Assembly: GCF_900108365.1 (NCBI RefSeq) | Contig: NZ_FNWQ01000002.1 | Span: 930,001 to 994,000, forward strand | Source: Chryseobacterium culicis | Lineage (GTDB): Bacteria > Bacteroidota > Bacteroidia > Flavobacteriales > Weeksellaceae | Reading direction: 5' to 3' | DNA length: 64,000 bases | Shown here: positions 26,913 through 36,043 of the stretch, one piece after another | Layout of the letters: every line of letters starts with the position of its first letter | How positions within the stretch are numbered: position 1 is the first letter of the stretch | The notes under the pieces: model-generated | What the model was told of the DNA's origin: nothing | Databases searched by the model: none | The model's input: the letters and a program-made list of their open reading frames with translations, nothing else | Program-made: the position numbers and the translations under genes

Positions 26913-27671
26913 ATGAAAATTATAACATCACCTGCCAAATTAATGAACGTAGAAAACGCAACAGAACTGTTGAAATCATCTACTCCGAAATTCATTGAAG
27001 AGGCCGCTTTTATACAGTCTTATTTAAAAGAAAAATCACCAAAATATCTTTCTGAGCTGATGGAAATATCACCAAAGCTGGCTGATGAGAACTGGGAAAG
27101 AAATCAGAAATGGAAATCCAAGCCTACCGGTAAGGAATCGGCTCCTGCGATGTTTGCCTTTACAGGAGAAGTATACAGAGGGCTGGATGCCAAGACACTG
27201 GATAAAAATGCTGTGGATTATCTGCAGAAAAATTACAGAATACTCTCCGGATTGTATGGATTGCTGAAACCATCAGATAAAGTAATGCTTTACCGATTGG
27301 AAATGGGACGTCCTTTTCACTTTGATGAATACAAAAACCTGTATGAATTCTGGAGAGAAAAAATTACAGACCAACTGAATTCTGAGATGAAAAAAGGAGA
27401 AATTCTTCTTCAGCTTGCCAGCATCGAATACGGAAAGGTAATCGACAGAAAGAAACTCAATCATAAAGTTATTGATTTTGAATTCTACGAACTGAAAGAC
27501 GGAAAGCTGAAAACCATTGTAGTGTATACAAAACATGCCAGAGGACTTGTGGTGAGGTTCTGCGCTGAAACCAATGCCAAAACACTGGAAGACGTAAAAG
27601 CGTTCAACTATGAAGGCTACAGAATAGATGAAGAGAAATCTACAGATACAAAACTGGTTTTCACAAGATAA
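26913..27671 (+). CDS. yaaA: Peroxide stress protein YaaA
   Basis: Cytoplasmic DNA-binding protein of 252 residues (UPF0246/DUF328) that lowers intracellular iron toxicity during peroxide stress in E. coli. It begins with the family's MKIITSPAKLMN. It has the conserved block YRGLDAKTLDKNAVDYLQKN with LYGLLKPSDKVMLYRLEMG, and ends with KHARGLVVRFCAETNAKTLE. Its stop codon abuts the ATG of prmC with no gap. Confidence 0.93.
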   Translation: MKIITSPAKLMNVENATELLKSSTPKFIEEAAFIQSYLKEKSPKYLSELMEISPKLADENWERNQKWKSKPTGKESAPAMFAFTGEVYRGLDAKTLDKNAVDYLQKNYRILSGLYGLLKPSDKVMLYRLEMGRPFHFDEYKNLYEFWREKITDQLNSEMKKGEILLQLASIEYGKVIDRKKLNHKVIDFEFYELKDGKLKTIVVYTKHARGLVVRFCAETNAKTLEDVKAFNYEGYRIDEEKSTDTKLVFTR

Positions 27672-28520
27672 ATGACAATTTCAGCCCTAAAAAAATATTT
27701 TAAAGCAGAGCTTTCCGGACTTTATAATGAATCGGAAAGCATCTTTTTATCCTCTCTTTTCATTCATCAGATTGTAGGCTTTGATCATTTCCAGCAAAGA
27801 AGATTTTCTGAGCAGGAACTTCTGGACGGAGATGAAGAAAAACTCTTTCAGGTGATTTCTGAGCTTAAAACGGGAAAACCTTATCAGCAGATTCTTGGGG
27901 AAACTGAATTTTACGGAATGAGAATCTTTGTAGATGAAAATGTACTGATTCCCCGTCCTGAAACGGAAGAACTGTTGGAAATTGCCATCAGGGAAATTCA
28001 AAGTTCAGGATTTAAGATTCAGGGTTTAAAGATTCTGGACATCGGAACCGGAAGCGGGGTGATTCCTTTAGTGCTGAAAAAGCATTTTCCGGAAGCGAAA
28101 GTTTCATCCATAGATTTTTCTGAAAAAGCACTGGAAACAGCTAGAAGAAATGCTGATTACCATCAGTTGGAAATACAGTTCATTCACGCTGATTATCTTC
28201 ATCATGAGCCGGCTGAAAATTATGATATCATTATTTCAAATCCTCCCTATATCGGAATAGAAGAAGAGATTGACATTGCTGATTCCGTGAAGGAGTTTGA
28301 ACCTAAAATGGCTCTTTTTTCTCCTGTTGCTGATGCTTTGATCTTTTATAGGAAAATTGCTGAAGATGCAAAAAAGCATTTGAAGGAAAGTGGTCTCCTG
28401 TTTTTGGAAATCAATCAGAAATTAGGCCCTGAAACGCTGGAACTGTACTCATACTTTTCTAACGCTCAATTATTAAAGGATTTATCTGAAAATGACAGGT
28501 TTATTTATGGAAGGAAATAA
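27672..28520 (+). CDS. prmC: Peptide chain release factor N5-glutamine methyltransferase
   Basis: SAM-dependent methylation of the GGQ glutamine in RF1/RF2; 282 residues. The N-terminal helical substrate domain is followed by the Rossmann methyltransferase fold with ILDIGTGSGVIPLVL (SAM site) and N190-P-P-Y193 in IISNPPYIG, the glutamine-methylating signature. PRPETEEL precedes the SAM motif as in other PrmC proteins. Translation is probably coupled to yaaA. Confidence 0.94.
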   Translation: MTISALKKYFKAELSGLYNESESIFLSSLFIHQIVGFDHFQQRRFSEQELLDGDEEKLFQVISELKTGKPYQQILGETEFYGMRIFVDENVLIPRPETEELLEIAIREIQSSGFKIQGLKILDIGTGSGVIPLVLKKHFPEAKVSSIDFSEKALETARRNADYHQLEIQFIHADYLHHEPAENYDIIISNPPYIGIEEEIDIADSVKEFEPKMALFSPVADALIFYRKIAEDAKKHLKESGLLFLEINQKLGPETLELYSYFSNAQLLKDLSENDRFIYGRK

Positions 28521-28522
28521 GT

Positions 28523-28530
28523 AATTTTGC
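28523..28530 (+). promoter_or_regulatory. candidate -7 element for serine hydrolase gene
   Basis: TAATTTTG matches TAnnTTTG, 17 bases before the ATG at 28548 and just after the prmC stop. Confidence 0.5.
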
Positions 28531-28547
28531 CTTCATACCACTAACCT

Positions 28548-29570
28548 ATGAAAACTTTAAGAGGGAATTTGCTCGCTGCTGTTTCAGTGATTATACAACT
28601 GGTATCATGTACACAGCATCCTAAAGATATTGTCAATGAATACTACACTAAAGGAGCGCTCAACGGCTCTGTTCTGGTTGTAGAGAACGGTAAGGTTGTT
28701 TGCGATACAGCACTCGGATTGCGAAATATTGAAAAGGGGCTGAAAGCAGATAAAAATACCGCATTTTATATTGCTTCACTCAGTAAATCATTTACAGCCA
28801 CAGCAATTTTAATATTGGAGCAAAAGAGTTTATTAAAGCTTGATGACAAAGCATCCGCTTTTACTGCTCTTCCTGAATATGCAAAAAACATTACCATCAG
28901 ACAGCTTTTGAACCATACTTCGGGAATTAAAGATTATGAAGATTTGTTTTCGAAAAAAGGATTGACTAACCAGGAAGTAATGCAGTGGTTATTCCAGCTT
29001 AAAAATCTGGATTTTACTCCAGACAGCGGTTTTAAATACAGCAACAGCGGCTATATTATTCTTTCTCAGATTATCGAAAAGATTTCCGGAAAAACGTTTT
29101 CGGCTTTCATCAGTGAGCAGATCATTACATCTTTAAAGATGACTAATACCTATGTGTATGAAACTGATACCGTTATTCCAAATAGAGCATTGGGTTACAA
29201 TCAACATAAAAAACCTGATGATTATTCAATCTTAACAACCGGTGATGGCGGGATCTACTCAACTCCTGAAGATCTTTTTAAATATGACCAGGCTTTAAGA
29301 AATAACACTCTGATCAGCAAACAAAATACGGCCCTTATGTTTACTCCGGCAAAGTTGTCGAATGGCAGAAATTCCAGTTACGGACTGGCATGGTTTCTGG
29401 AAGATAAAGGCGGGGATAGAACCGCGATGCACACTGGCGGTCTGAATGGCTTCCGGGCCTTATTCTGGAGAGATCTGCAACATAACAGCTGTATTATCGT
29501 CCTTACCAATCAGGGTGACGCATTTCCGTTACACCATTTTTTACATGATATAAGAAAAACTATTCAATAA
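28548..29570 (+). CDS. Serine hydrolase, class C beta-lactamase/esterase-like lipoprotein
   Basis: Penicillin-recognising serine hydrolase of 340 residues. A lipobox ends at C21 (LVSCTQ), so it is probably a lipoprotein. The active site is S77-L-S-K80 (IASLSKSFTATA), with the YSN motif in FKYSNSGYIIL and HTG in AMHTGGLNGF. Such proteins are mostly esterases or DD-peptidases rather than true beta-lactamases. Only four bases separate it from the DUF4180 gene downstream. Confidence 0.9.
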   Translation: MKTLRGNLLAAVSVIIQLVSCTQHPKDIVNEYYTKGALNGSVLVVENGKVVCDTALGLRNIEKGLKADKNTAFYIASLSKSFTATAILILEQKSLLKLDDKASAFTALPEYAKNITIRQLLNHTSGIKDYEDLFSKKGLTNQEVMQWLFQLKNLDFTPDSGFKYSNSGYIILSQIIEKISGKTFSAFISEQIITSLKMTNTYVYETDTVIPNRALGYNQHKKPDDYSILTTGDGGIYSTPEDLFKYDQALRNNTLISKQNTALMFTPAKLSNGRNSSYGLAWFLEDKGGDRTAMHTGGLNGFRALFWRDLQHNSCIIVLTNQGDAFPLHHFLHDIRKTIQ

Positions 29571-29574
29571 CAAG

Positions 29575-29934
29575 ATGACTATTCAATCTCACGAAATCGG
29601 TACTATAAAAATTGCGGAAGTTACTTCTGATGATATGATCATCCAATTGGTTCAGGATGGTCTTGATCTTATGGGAAATATTTACTATCAGGGCTTTGAC
29701 AAGGTAGTTCTTTACGAAAAAAACATTACTCCCGAATTTTTCGATTTAAAAACGAAAATTGCAGGCGAAATTCTCCAAAAATTTTCGAATTATCGTATCG
29801 GACTGGCTATCGTAGGGGATTTTAGCAAATATGAGAGTAAGAGCATGAAAGATTTTATTTTTGAAAGCAATAAAACAAAGCACATCAACTTTGTCAATAC
29901 GCTGGAAGATGCGTTGAAAAATTTTTCAAAATAG
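29575..29934 (+). CDS. DUF4180 domain-containing protein
   Basis: Cytoplasmic 119-residue protein made of a single DUF4180 domain (DLMGNIYYQGFDKVVLYEKN, TPEFFDLKTKIAGEILQKF, GDFSKYESKSMKDFIFES). It is probably an alpha/beta fold; function unknown. It is co-oriented with the serine hydrolase gene, with a four-base gap, and most likely co-transcribed. Confidence 0.88.
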   Translation: MTIQSHEIGTIKIAEVTSDDMIIQLVQDGLDLMGNIYYQGFDKVVLYEKNITPEFFDLKTKIAGEILQKFSNYRIGLAIVGDFSKYESKSMKDFIFESNKTKHINFVNTLEDALKNFSK

Positions 29935-30164
29935 CTATTCTTCAATTCTTTATAAATAAAAAAGATGTTTTACTTATTCATCTTTCAATACCTGTACCTT
30001 ATAGACATCAGTTTTTAAGATTTCTTATTCCGTTAGGAGGACTTGCATAATAAAAATAATCATACCGATTTGTAAATTATGTAAAAATTTAAACCAAAAT
30101 AGGGTAATTATTAAGAGAACCTTAGAATTAATTCTATAAATATCAACCTCTGGATAATTCTTTG

Positions 30165-30172
30165 TATATTTG
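30165..30172 (+). promoter_or_regulatory. candidate -7 element for the lectin locus, long leader
   Basis: TATATTTG matches TAnnTTTG, about 300 bases ahead of the first gene at 30472. The 536-base gap 29935-30471 otherwise holds only short unconvincing ORFs. Confidence 0.45.
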
Positions 30173-30471
30173 CAAAAAAACACGAGGGAATATGAATCTT
30201 ACTTATTTAAGAGCTTATACGGCTACATAATTCAATTTACTTTTTTCGACTATTTCAGATATCGAACGAACAATCCTCAGGGAGCGTCTTCTGGTAGATC
30301 TGTTATTGGCTTTCAGGAATCCATAGATCTCCTGATGGCATCCTGTAGAAACAATTCATTATTTGCATGAACTGTTAGTGATACTTATCCCTTAACGGAA
30401 ACGATCAGGCTGAAAAAATGCCTTCTAAAACATAAAAAAACATACACAGATTAAAAATTATTAAGAACATC

Positions 30472-31044
30472 ATGATTAAAAAATTATTTCTATCAATCGT
30501 TTTAGTAAGTTCATTGTCATATGCACAAATTGGGATTAACACACCCACTCCGGATGCAAGTGCAGCTCTTGATATTTATAGTCAGAGTAAAGGGATGCTG
30601 ATGCCAAGATTAACTACAGCACAGAGAAATGCTATCGTCAATCCGGCAAGCTCTCTTCTTATCTATGATACTGATAAAAAGTGCCTAAGCCAGAATGTGG
30701 GTACACCTGCCAGTCCGGATTGGTTATGTATCAGCAATAACGCCGTAAAAATGTTTTACATGCCAAGCGTTTCTTTCGATACTTCCACTACTGCTACGGG
30801 CAGAACCAAAGACTTATATACATTATATAAAACTCAGTTCGGATCTCCAAGAGCAAAGAGCACCAGCGCTCCTGCCTCTATTCCTTTCTTCCCTTCCAGC
30901 AAAGACATTTATTATTATGTAACAGATGCTGATCCTAATGTATTCAGTAATATTACAATTACTGATGATGGTTTAATGAAGTATGATGTAAAAGCGGCGG
31001 CTACAGACTGTTCTTTCATCAATATTGTTTTTGTTGTCAAATAA
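30472..31044 (+). CDS. Secreted bacteroidete surface-associated protein, unknown
   Basis: Exported protein of 190 residues with signal peptide MIKKLFLSIVLVSSLSYAQ. The N-terminal block IGINTPTPDASAALDIYSQS followed by KGMLMPRLTTAQRNAI and SLLIYDTDKKC is a recurrent start of exported bacteroidete proteins, found ahead of variable C-terminal regions. The C-terminal 90 residues are unrecognised and probably beta-rich. It lies seven bases before the lectin-like gene and is probably its operon partner. Confidence 0.78.
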   Translation: MIKKLFLSIVLVSSLSYAQIGINTPTPDASAALDIYSQSKGMLMPRLTTAQRNAIVNPASSLLIYDTDKKCLSQNVGTPASPDWLCISNNAVKMFYMPSVSFDTSTTATGRTKDLYTLYKTQFGSPRAKSTSAPASIPFFPSSKDIYYYVTDADPNVFSNITITDDGLMKYDVKAAATDCSFINIVFVVK

Positions 31045-31051
31045 TTGAGCT

Positions 31052-32593
31052 ATGATAAAAAGTACCTCAATTGTACCATACAAAAGATTTTTGGCCATTT
31101 TTTCGTTGTTCATGCTGTCCCAGCATGTGAAGGCACAGAATGAGCAGGGAACGGGATATCCGTATTTTGTGAACTTTACGCAGGGGCTGCAGCCTCAGGA
31201 AGCTTATAAAGTAGCCACCAGCGGTGTTCAGAATGATGCAACCTTTACCACAGACGGGCTCCGACTGACGCGAAGCGTCAACAATATTTCCGGTGGGGTA
31301 ATCCTTGCTGATAAAATATTCAAAAGTGACCAGGGAATCAAGTTTGAATTTGAATTTGCCATTTATGGTGGTAATACAAACGGAGGAGACGGAATTTCTA
31401 TCTTTCTGGTAGACGGTTCTATTCCTAAAAACCAGCTTAACCTTGGCTACTTTGGTGGTGGATTAGGGTATAGTTTCGTACGTGGAGGCGAATCTACGGA
31501 AGGGCTTAGAGGCGCTTATCTGGGGATAGGTCTGGATGAATTCGGGAATTTCAAAACAAGCTTTAACCAGGGTGAAAGAGTAAGAAATGGAATTTTCGGA
31601 GTAGGATTAGCGGATGGAAGAAGCAACGTTTCTTTACGAGGAAAACGCGGAAACCAATCTCTGTCTTCAGCTGAGCCTGCAGGGTATAACGGATATCCAC
31701 TGCTGTACGCTACAGCTACCAATGCCTCCCCTGCCAGCAACAACAGATCTGCATATCTGGATACTGCGACCGGGAAGTATATCGGTATTAAAAATACGAC
31801 TCTTCAGCAGTTCAGTATTGAGAGTGGCGGAACCACTATACCTGCTACTGAAAGTGATGCAAGATTCCGTAAAGCATTTGTCACTTTGGTGCCTAACCCG
31901 GCAGGGGGTTACAATGTAACTCTTGAAATTCAGCATGGAACGGTAAAAGAAAAAGTGATTGACAATTACTATTATCCTACCTCACTGAAATACACTGAAA
32001 CTACAATATCCAATTCTACCGTAAGAACATTGGATACTTCTGCTCCAGCTACTTTCAGAATTGGATTTGCGGCTTCTACGGGAGCTGCCAGAAACATCCA
32101 CTTATTGAAAAACCTTGGAGTTACAAGGCCTTATGCTGCAGAAGTAACAGATGATCTGTTTGCAGGTTGCCCGGGGATCAAGTCAACGTTTTATCCGTTG
32201 CTTAATGATGCGGCTTATTCTTCAGCAAACGGTCAGAATCCACCAACGCTTTCCTATAACAACCTTGATTTTAATTCATTCAGGTTTTTGGATAACAATG
32301 GAGCTGTAATTCCGAATATTACGAACGGGGTCTACACCAGCAGTCAGGGAACCTGGACGTATTTCCCCAGTACCGGAGCGCTGAATTTCAGACCTGCCGC
32401 CGGATTTACAGGAGTTGCCCAGATACAATATGATATTAAAGGCGGCGGAAGCAATGGTACCGAAGCTCCTTACAATAAGGAGGAATACAGATCGCTGCCT
32501 GCCCTGGTACAGGTTAATATTTCCAGTGCTAATAACTGCAGCAAAGCGTGCGTTATTTCCAACAAGAATGTAACCCAGAGAATAATAAGATAA
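31052..32593 (+). CDS. Secreted L-type lectin-domain protein
   Basis: Exported 513-residue protein. A signal sequence (RFLAIFSLFMLSQHVKAQ) is followed by a legume-lectin-like jelly roll (about residues 35-355) with GGNTNGGDGISIFLVDGS, GGGLGYSFVRGG and GAYLGIGLDEFGNF. The last 140 residues resemble an Ig-like or cadherin-like surface module (CPGIKSTFYPLLNDAAYSSA, WTYFPSTGALNFRPAAGFTG). Related proteins often end in a gliding or T9SS sorting domain. Here the end is SNKNVTQRIIR with no clear sorting domain. Likely a carbohydrate-binding surface or secreted protein. Confidence 0.82.
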   Translation: MIKSTSIVPYKRFLAIFSLFMLSQHVKAQNEQGTGYPYFVNFTQGLQPQEAYKVATSGVQNDATFTTDGLRLTRSVNNISGGVILADKIFKSDQGIKFEFEFAIYGGNTNGGDGISIFLVDGSIPKNQLNLGYFGGGLGYSFVRGGESTEGLRGAYLGIGLDEFGNFKTSFNQGERVRNGIFGVGLADGRSNVSLRGKRGNQSLSSAEPAGYNGYPLLYATATNASPASNNRSAYLDTATGKYIGIKNTTLQQFSIESGGTTIPATESDARFRKAFVTLVPNPAGGYNVTLEIQHGTVKEKVIDNYYYPTSLKYTETTISNSTVRTLDTSAPATFRIGFAASTGAARNIHLLKNLGVTRPYAAEVTDDLFAGCPGIKSTFYPLLNDAAYSSANGQNPPTLSYNNLDFNSFRFLDNNGAVIPNITNGVYTSSQGTWTYFPSTGALNFRPAAGFTGVAQIQYDIKGGGSNGTEAPYNKEEYRSLPALVQVNISSANNCSKACVISNKNVTQRIIR

Positions 32594-32600
32594 TCTGATA

Positions 32601-32632
32601 AAAAAACCAGCTCTTAAGAGCTGGTTTTTTTA
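32601..32632 (+). terminator. Rho-independent terminator after lectin operon
   Basis: Perfect palindrome AACCAGCTCTTAAGAGCTGG flanked by A and T runs. Confidence 0.9.
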
Positions 32633-32636
32633 TTTA

Positions 32637-32762
32637 TTATTGACGGAATATGTAATAATTGATAATAAAAGCACCAAAAACCAATGAACCACAGATCAGT
32701 ATCACGATGACGCCTTTTACTCTTATATGTTCCTTGGTTTTACTATTTTGATTAAAACAGTC
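32637..32762 (-). other. in-frame membrane-peptide coding remnant after rhomboid stop
   Basis: Directly after the rhomboid TAA, in the same frame, lies an open stretch of 41 codons. It starts DCFNQNSKTKEHIRVKG, continues with a hydrophobic segment GVIVILICGSLVFGAFIINY, and ends with IFRQ and TAA. No ATG, GTG or TTG precedes the hydrophobic part. It may be a small membrane protein with an unusual start, a decayed gene, or a read-through tail. Confidence 0.35.
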
Positions 32763-33404
32763 TTATCCTATTCGTTTCTTTATAAAAATTTCATATCCTA
32801 AATAAATTAGCGGAAGTGACATGACTCCTAAGAATAGAATGTTGCTCATGGCCAGCTGAGGATGCATTACGATGGAGTAAACCAGCCCGAAAAAAGCCCC
32901 TCCAAGGTGCGCTGCATGCCCAAGATTGTCCCATTGCTTTGGATTCAGCATCATATAAACAGAATATCCAAAATATAATGTTCCAAACAACCATCCCGGT
33001 AAGAAGTTGACACTAATCTCTTTAGGTGCCATCGCTATGGATGCAAAAATGATCCCCGAAACAGCTCCTGACGCTCCAATCGCTGAATACCATGGCTGAT
33101 TTTTATAAATCATCAAACTGAATAAATTCCCTAAAATCATGGATCCGAAATAAAGAATTACAAATCCTGTTTCGCCAAAGAAACTAACGACAACTCCCTG
33201 GAAAAAATACAGGGAAAGCATGTTAAAAAATAAGTGCATAAAGTCTGCATGCAAAAATGCAGAGCTAATCAGCCTTATATATTCTTTACGATTCGAAATA
33301 GCCCCCACATTGAATTTATATTTTTCAAACAGTGCTATATTGTTGAATCCCATGTAACTAAAAATACATGTGACTGCAATGATGATTAAAACAACTATAT
33401 CCAT
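32763..33404 (-). CDS. Rhomboid family intramembrane serine protease
   Basis: Membrane protease of 213 residues with six hydrophobic segments. The catalytic serine is S112 in the GASGAVSG motif, paired with H166 in GHAAHLGGAFFG. The loop motif HADFMHLFFNM (conserved HxxxN region) also matches. It cleaves membrane-spanning substrates; the natural target is unknown. The gene is separated from parC by about 40 bases and lies on the same strand. Confidence 0.92.
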   Translation of the reverse strand: MDIVVLIIIAVTCIFSYMGFNNIALFEKYKFNVGAISNRKEYIRLISSAFLHADFMHLFFNMLSLYFFQGVVVSFFGETGFVILYFGSMILGNLFSLMIYKNQPWYSAIGASGAVSGIIFASIAMAPKEISVNFLPGWLFGTLYFGYSVYMMLNPKQWDNLGHAAHLGGAFFGLVYSIVMHPQLAMSNILFLGVMSLPLIYLGYEIFIKKRIG

Positions 33405-33445
33405 CGTATGTTTTTTATGTTATATCTGAACAGATACTGTATGAT

Positions 33446-36037
33446 CTATTCATTTTCATTATTCCTGTCCTCCTGAAAAAGGTCGCCAATGATTCCTCCG
33501 TCTTCATCCATTTCACCTGCCGGTTCAGGATCTTCATAAACCTCCGGTTCCTCTTCTACCGGCTCAGGAATGGTAATATTGATTGCTTTTACTTTGAATT
33601 TTGTAAACTGGTTCCCGATTGCCTTTATTCCTTTTACGGCAATAAATTCATCAATATTTATCGTTTCCGGTTCACGTTCTTTTCCTTTATCTTTCGCAAA
33701 AATAATTTCTGCGGTTACATCATTGGCCACAATTACGTTTTCAATGAATGATTTCGGGTGTTCGGAAGGCATAAAAGTCTGCACATTCAGTGTATTTTCC
33801 AGCAGGAATCTCTTAATGAAGTAGATGTCTTTTTCTCCATCGTAATAAATACAGGTGATGGGCTGCGCAGGTCTCCACTTTTCCAGAACCAGATATTCAT
33901 CATCAAAACGATTGCCAAGATCAAAAGAAACCAGTTTTACTTCACCATTGGTATTGATGGTAAGGATTTTATCATCTCCTTTAAAGCTTCCCAGTAAAGT
34001 TCCTCTCGCGTCTGCATTCAGTCTTCTCACAGTATCATCAAACCAGATTTTTCTTGGAGCCAGAGTAGAAACTCCTTCTTCCTTCATATCTACCTTCTTT
34101 ACTGCATATTTTGTTACCAGATTCCCTTTGGAATCACGTCCTTTGATGGCAAGATCGGAGAAATTGATCTCCATTTTATTCTTTCTGATTCTTGGATTGG
34201 GTTTCAGCAATACCGTTACGGTTTCTGCTTCACCATTTGGATTGGCCGAAAAATAAAGCGTTTCTGAGCCTTTTTTATCTGAGGCCAGCGGATAATCTGT
34301 ATTTCTGGTCACTCCGGTTACAGAGAATCTCTTCATGTAATAAGGTCCTTCCCTGCCTTCGCGGTAGATCATATTATAGACTGTTCTCTTATCATTTTTC
34401 TTCCAGATGGCAACATGCAGGATATCTTTACCCACAAATGTTTTGGCTTCTACTTTTACCACCTTCATACTTCCGTCTTTTCTGAAAATGATGATATCAT
34501 CAATGTCGGAACAATCGAATAAATACTGGTCTTTCTTAAGGGAGGTTCCTATGAATCCTTCTTCAAAGTTGGCATAGAATTTTTCGTTGGCAACTGCTAC
34601 TTTTGTAGCATCAATGGTATCAAAGATTCTTAGTTCTGTTTTTCTCTGCTTGTCTTTACCGTATTTTTTCTGAATATTCAAGTAATAGTCAATCGCATAG
34701 GCAATCAGGTTGGCAAGGTGGTATTTTACCTGTTCTATTTTGCCTTCCAATGATGCGATATTTTCTTTAAATTTATCTAAATCAAATCTTGAAATTCTTT
34801 TGATTCGTATTTCGGTCAGTTTTAGAATATCCTCTTCAGTGACAGCTCTCAGAAGATGCTTAGTGTGGGGTTTTAATCCGGCATCAATGGTTTTTATGAC
34901 CTCTTCCCATGTTTTCACCTCTTCGATATCATGATAGATTCTGTTTTCTATGAAAATTCTTTCCAGTGATGAGAAATGCCAGCTTTCCTGAAGCTCATGA
35001 AGTTCAATTTCGAGTTCTTTTTTCAGCAATGATACAGTATGATCCGTATTCATTTTCAGAATATCAGAGACATTCATAAACATAGGTTTATCTCCTACAA
35101 TGACGCAGGCATTCGGAGAAATAGTCACCTGACAGTCTGTGAATGCATACAGGGCATCTATCGTCTTATCCGGAGAAACATCATTATGAATATGGATCAG
35201 GATTTCTACTTTATCTGAAGTATTGTCCTCAATTTTCTTGATTTTGATTTTTCCTTTCTCATTGGCCTTTAAGATAGAGTCAATAAGATCGGTTGTTGTT
35301 TTGGAGTACGGAAGCTCAGATATCACCAATGTGTGCTTATCCGTCTGGGTGATTCTTGCTCTAGCTCTTACTTTTCCCCCTCTGTGACCGTCATTATATT
35401 CCGAAACATCCAGAAATCCGGCTGTTAAAAAGTCAGGATACAGTTCAAATTTCTTTCCTTTTAAATAGGCTACAGAAGCATTGATAAGCTCATTGAAGTT
35501 ATGGGGAAGTATTTTGGTAGAAAGCCCTACTCCAATACCTTCTACACCCTGTGCCAAAAGCAGGGGAAATTTTACAGGTAAATCGACAGGTTCATTGTTT
35601 CTTCCGTCATAAGACTTGGTCCATTCTGTAGTTTTAGGATTAAAGACGACTTCCAGCGCAAAAGGAGTCAGCCTGGCTTCAATATATCTTGCCGCAGCGG
35701 CAGAATCTCCGGTAAAGATATTTCCCCAGTTTCCCTGCGTATCTATCAGCAGCTCTTTCTGCCCGATCTGCACCATGGCATCTGTAATGGAAGCATCGCC
35801 GTGCGGGTGATATTTCATGGTATTTCCCACGATATTGGCCACTTTATTGTAACGCCCGTCTTCCAGCTCTCTCATAGAGTGCATGATTCTTCGCTGAACG
35901 GGTTTTAAACCATCATATACTGAAGGGATAGCTCTATCCAAAATTACATAGGAAGCATAATCCAGAAACCAGTCTTTGTATAGACCGGAAACCTTCTTCA
36001 AGCTTTCACCTTCATGCGAATGTTCTTCTGTCGTCAT
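33446..36037 (-). CDS. parC: DNA topoisomerase IV subunit A
   Basis: Type IIA topoisomerase cleavage subunit, 863 residues, for decatenation. The N-terminal winged-helix region contains YHPHGDASITDAMVQIGQ, the quinolone-determining stretch, and the catalytic Tyr lies in AAAARYIEARLTPFA. A long coiled coil (about residues 420-470) and a beta-pinwheel C-terminal domain follow, without a recognisable GyrA box. The end is strongly acidic (EPVEEEPEVYEDPEPAGE). It pairs with parE upstream, separated by a small membrane protein gene. ParC rather than GyrA is chosen because of that pairing and the motif details. Confidence 0.9.
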   Translation of the reverse strand: MTTEEHSHEGESLKKVSGLYKDWFLDYASYVILDRAIPSVYDGLKPVQRRIMHSMRELEDGRYNKVANIVGNTMKYHPHGDASITDAMVQIGQKELLIDTQGNWGNIFTGDSAAAARYIEARLTPFALEVVFNPKTTEWTKSYDGRNNEPVDLPVKFPLLLAQGVEGIGVGLSTKILPHNFNELINASVAYLKGKKFELYPDFLTAGFLDVSEYNDGHRGGKVRARARITQTDKHTLVISELPYSKTTTDLIDSILKANEKGKIKIKKIEDNTSDKVEILIHIHNDVSPDKTIDALYAFTDCQVTISPNACVIVGDKPMFMNVSDILKMNTDHTVSLLKKELEIELHELQESWHFSSLERIFIENRIYHDIEEVKTWEEVIKTIDAGLKPHTKHLLRAVTEEDILKLTEIRIKRISRFDLDKFKENIASLEGKIEQVKYHLANLIAYAIDYYLNIQKKYGKDKQRKTELRIFDTIDATKVAVANEKFYANFEEGFIGTSLKKDQYLFDCSDIDDIIIFRKDGSMKVVKVEAKTFVGKDILHVAIWKKNDKRTVYNMIYREGREGPYYMKRFSVTGVTRNTDYPLASDKKGSETLYFSANPNGEAETVTVLLKPNPRIRKNKMEINFSDLAIKGRDSKGNLVTKYAVKKVDMKEEGVSTLAPRKIWFDDTVRRLNADARGTLLGSFKGDDKILTINTNGEVKLVSFDLGNRFDDEYLVLEKWRPAQPITCIYYDGEKDIYFIKRFLLENTLNVQTFMPSEHPKSFIENVIVANDVTAEIIFAKDKGKEREPETINIDEFIAVKGIKAIGNQFTKFKVKAINITIPEPVEEEPEVYEDPEPAGEMDEDGGIIGDLFQEDRNNENE

Positions 36038-36043
36038 CTGTTT

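Noticed and set aside
28548..29570. Serine hydrolase as a true antibiotic-resistance beta-lactamase
   Set aside because: It has the SxxK, YxN and HTG motifs of the wider family, but is a lipoprotein esterase-like protein without AmpC-specific features; resistance is not supported.
30170..30370. Possible 66-residue gene upstream of the lectin locus
   Set aside because: It starts with a non-ATG codon inside the promoter element, has no recognisable domain or signal peptide, and its composition does not look coding.
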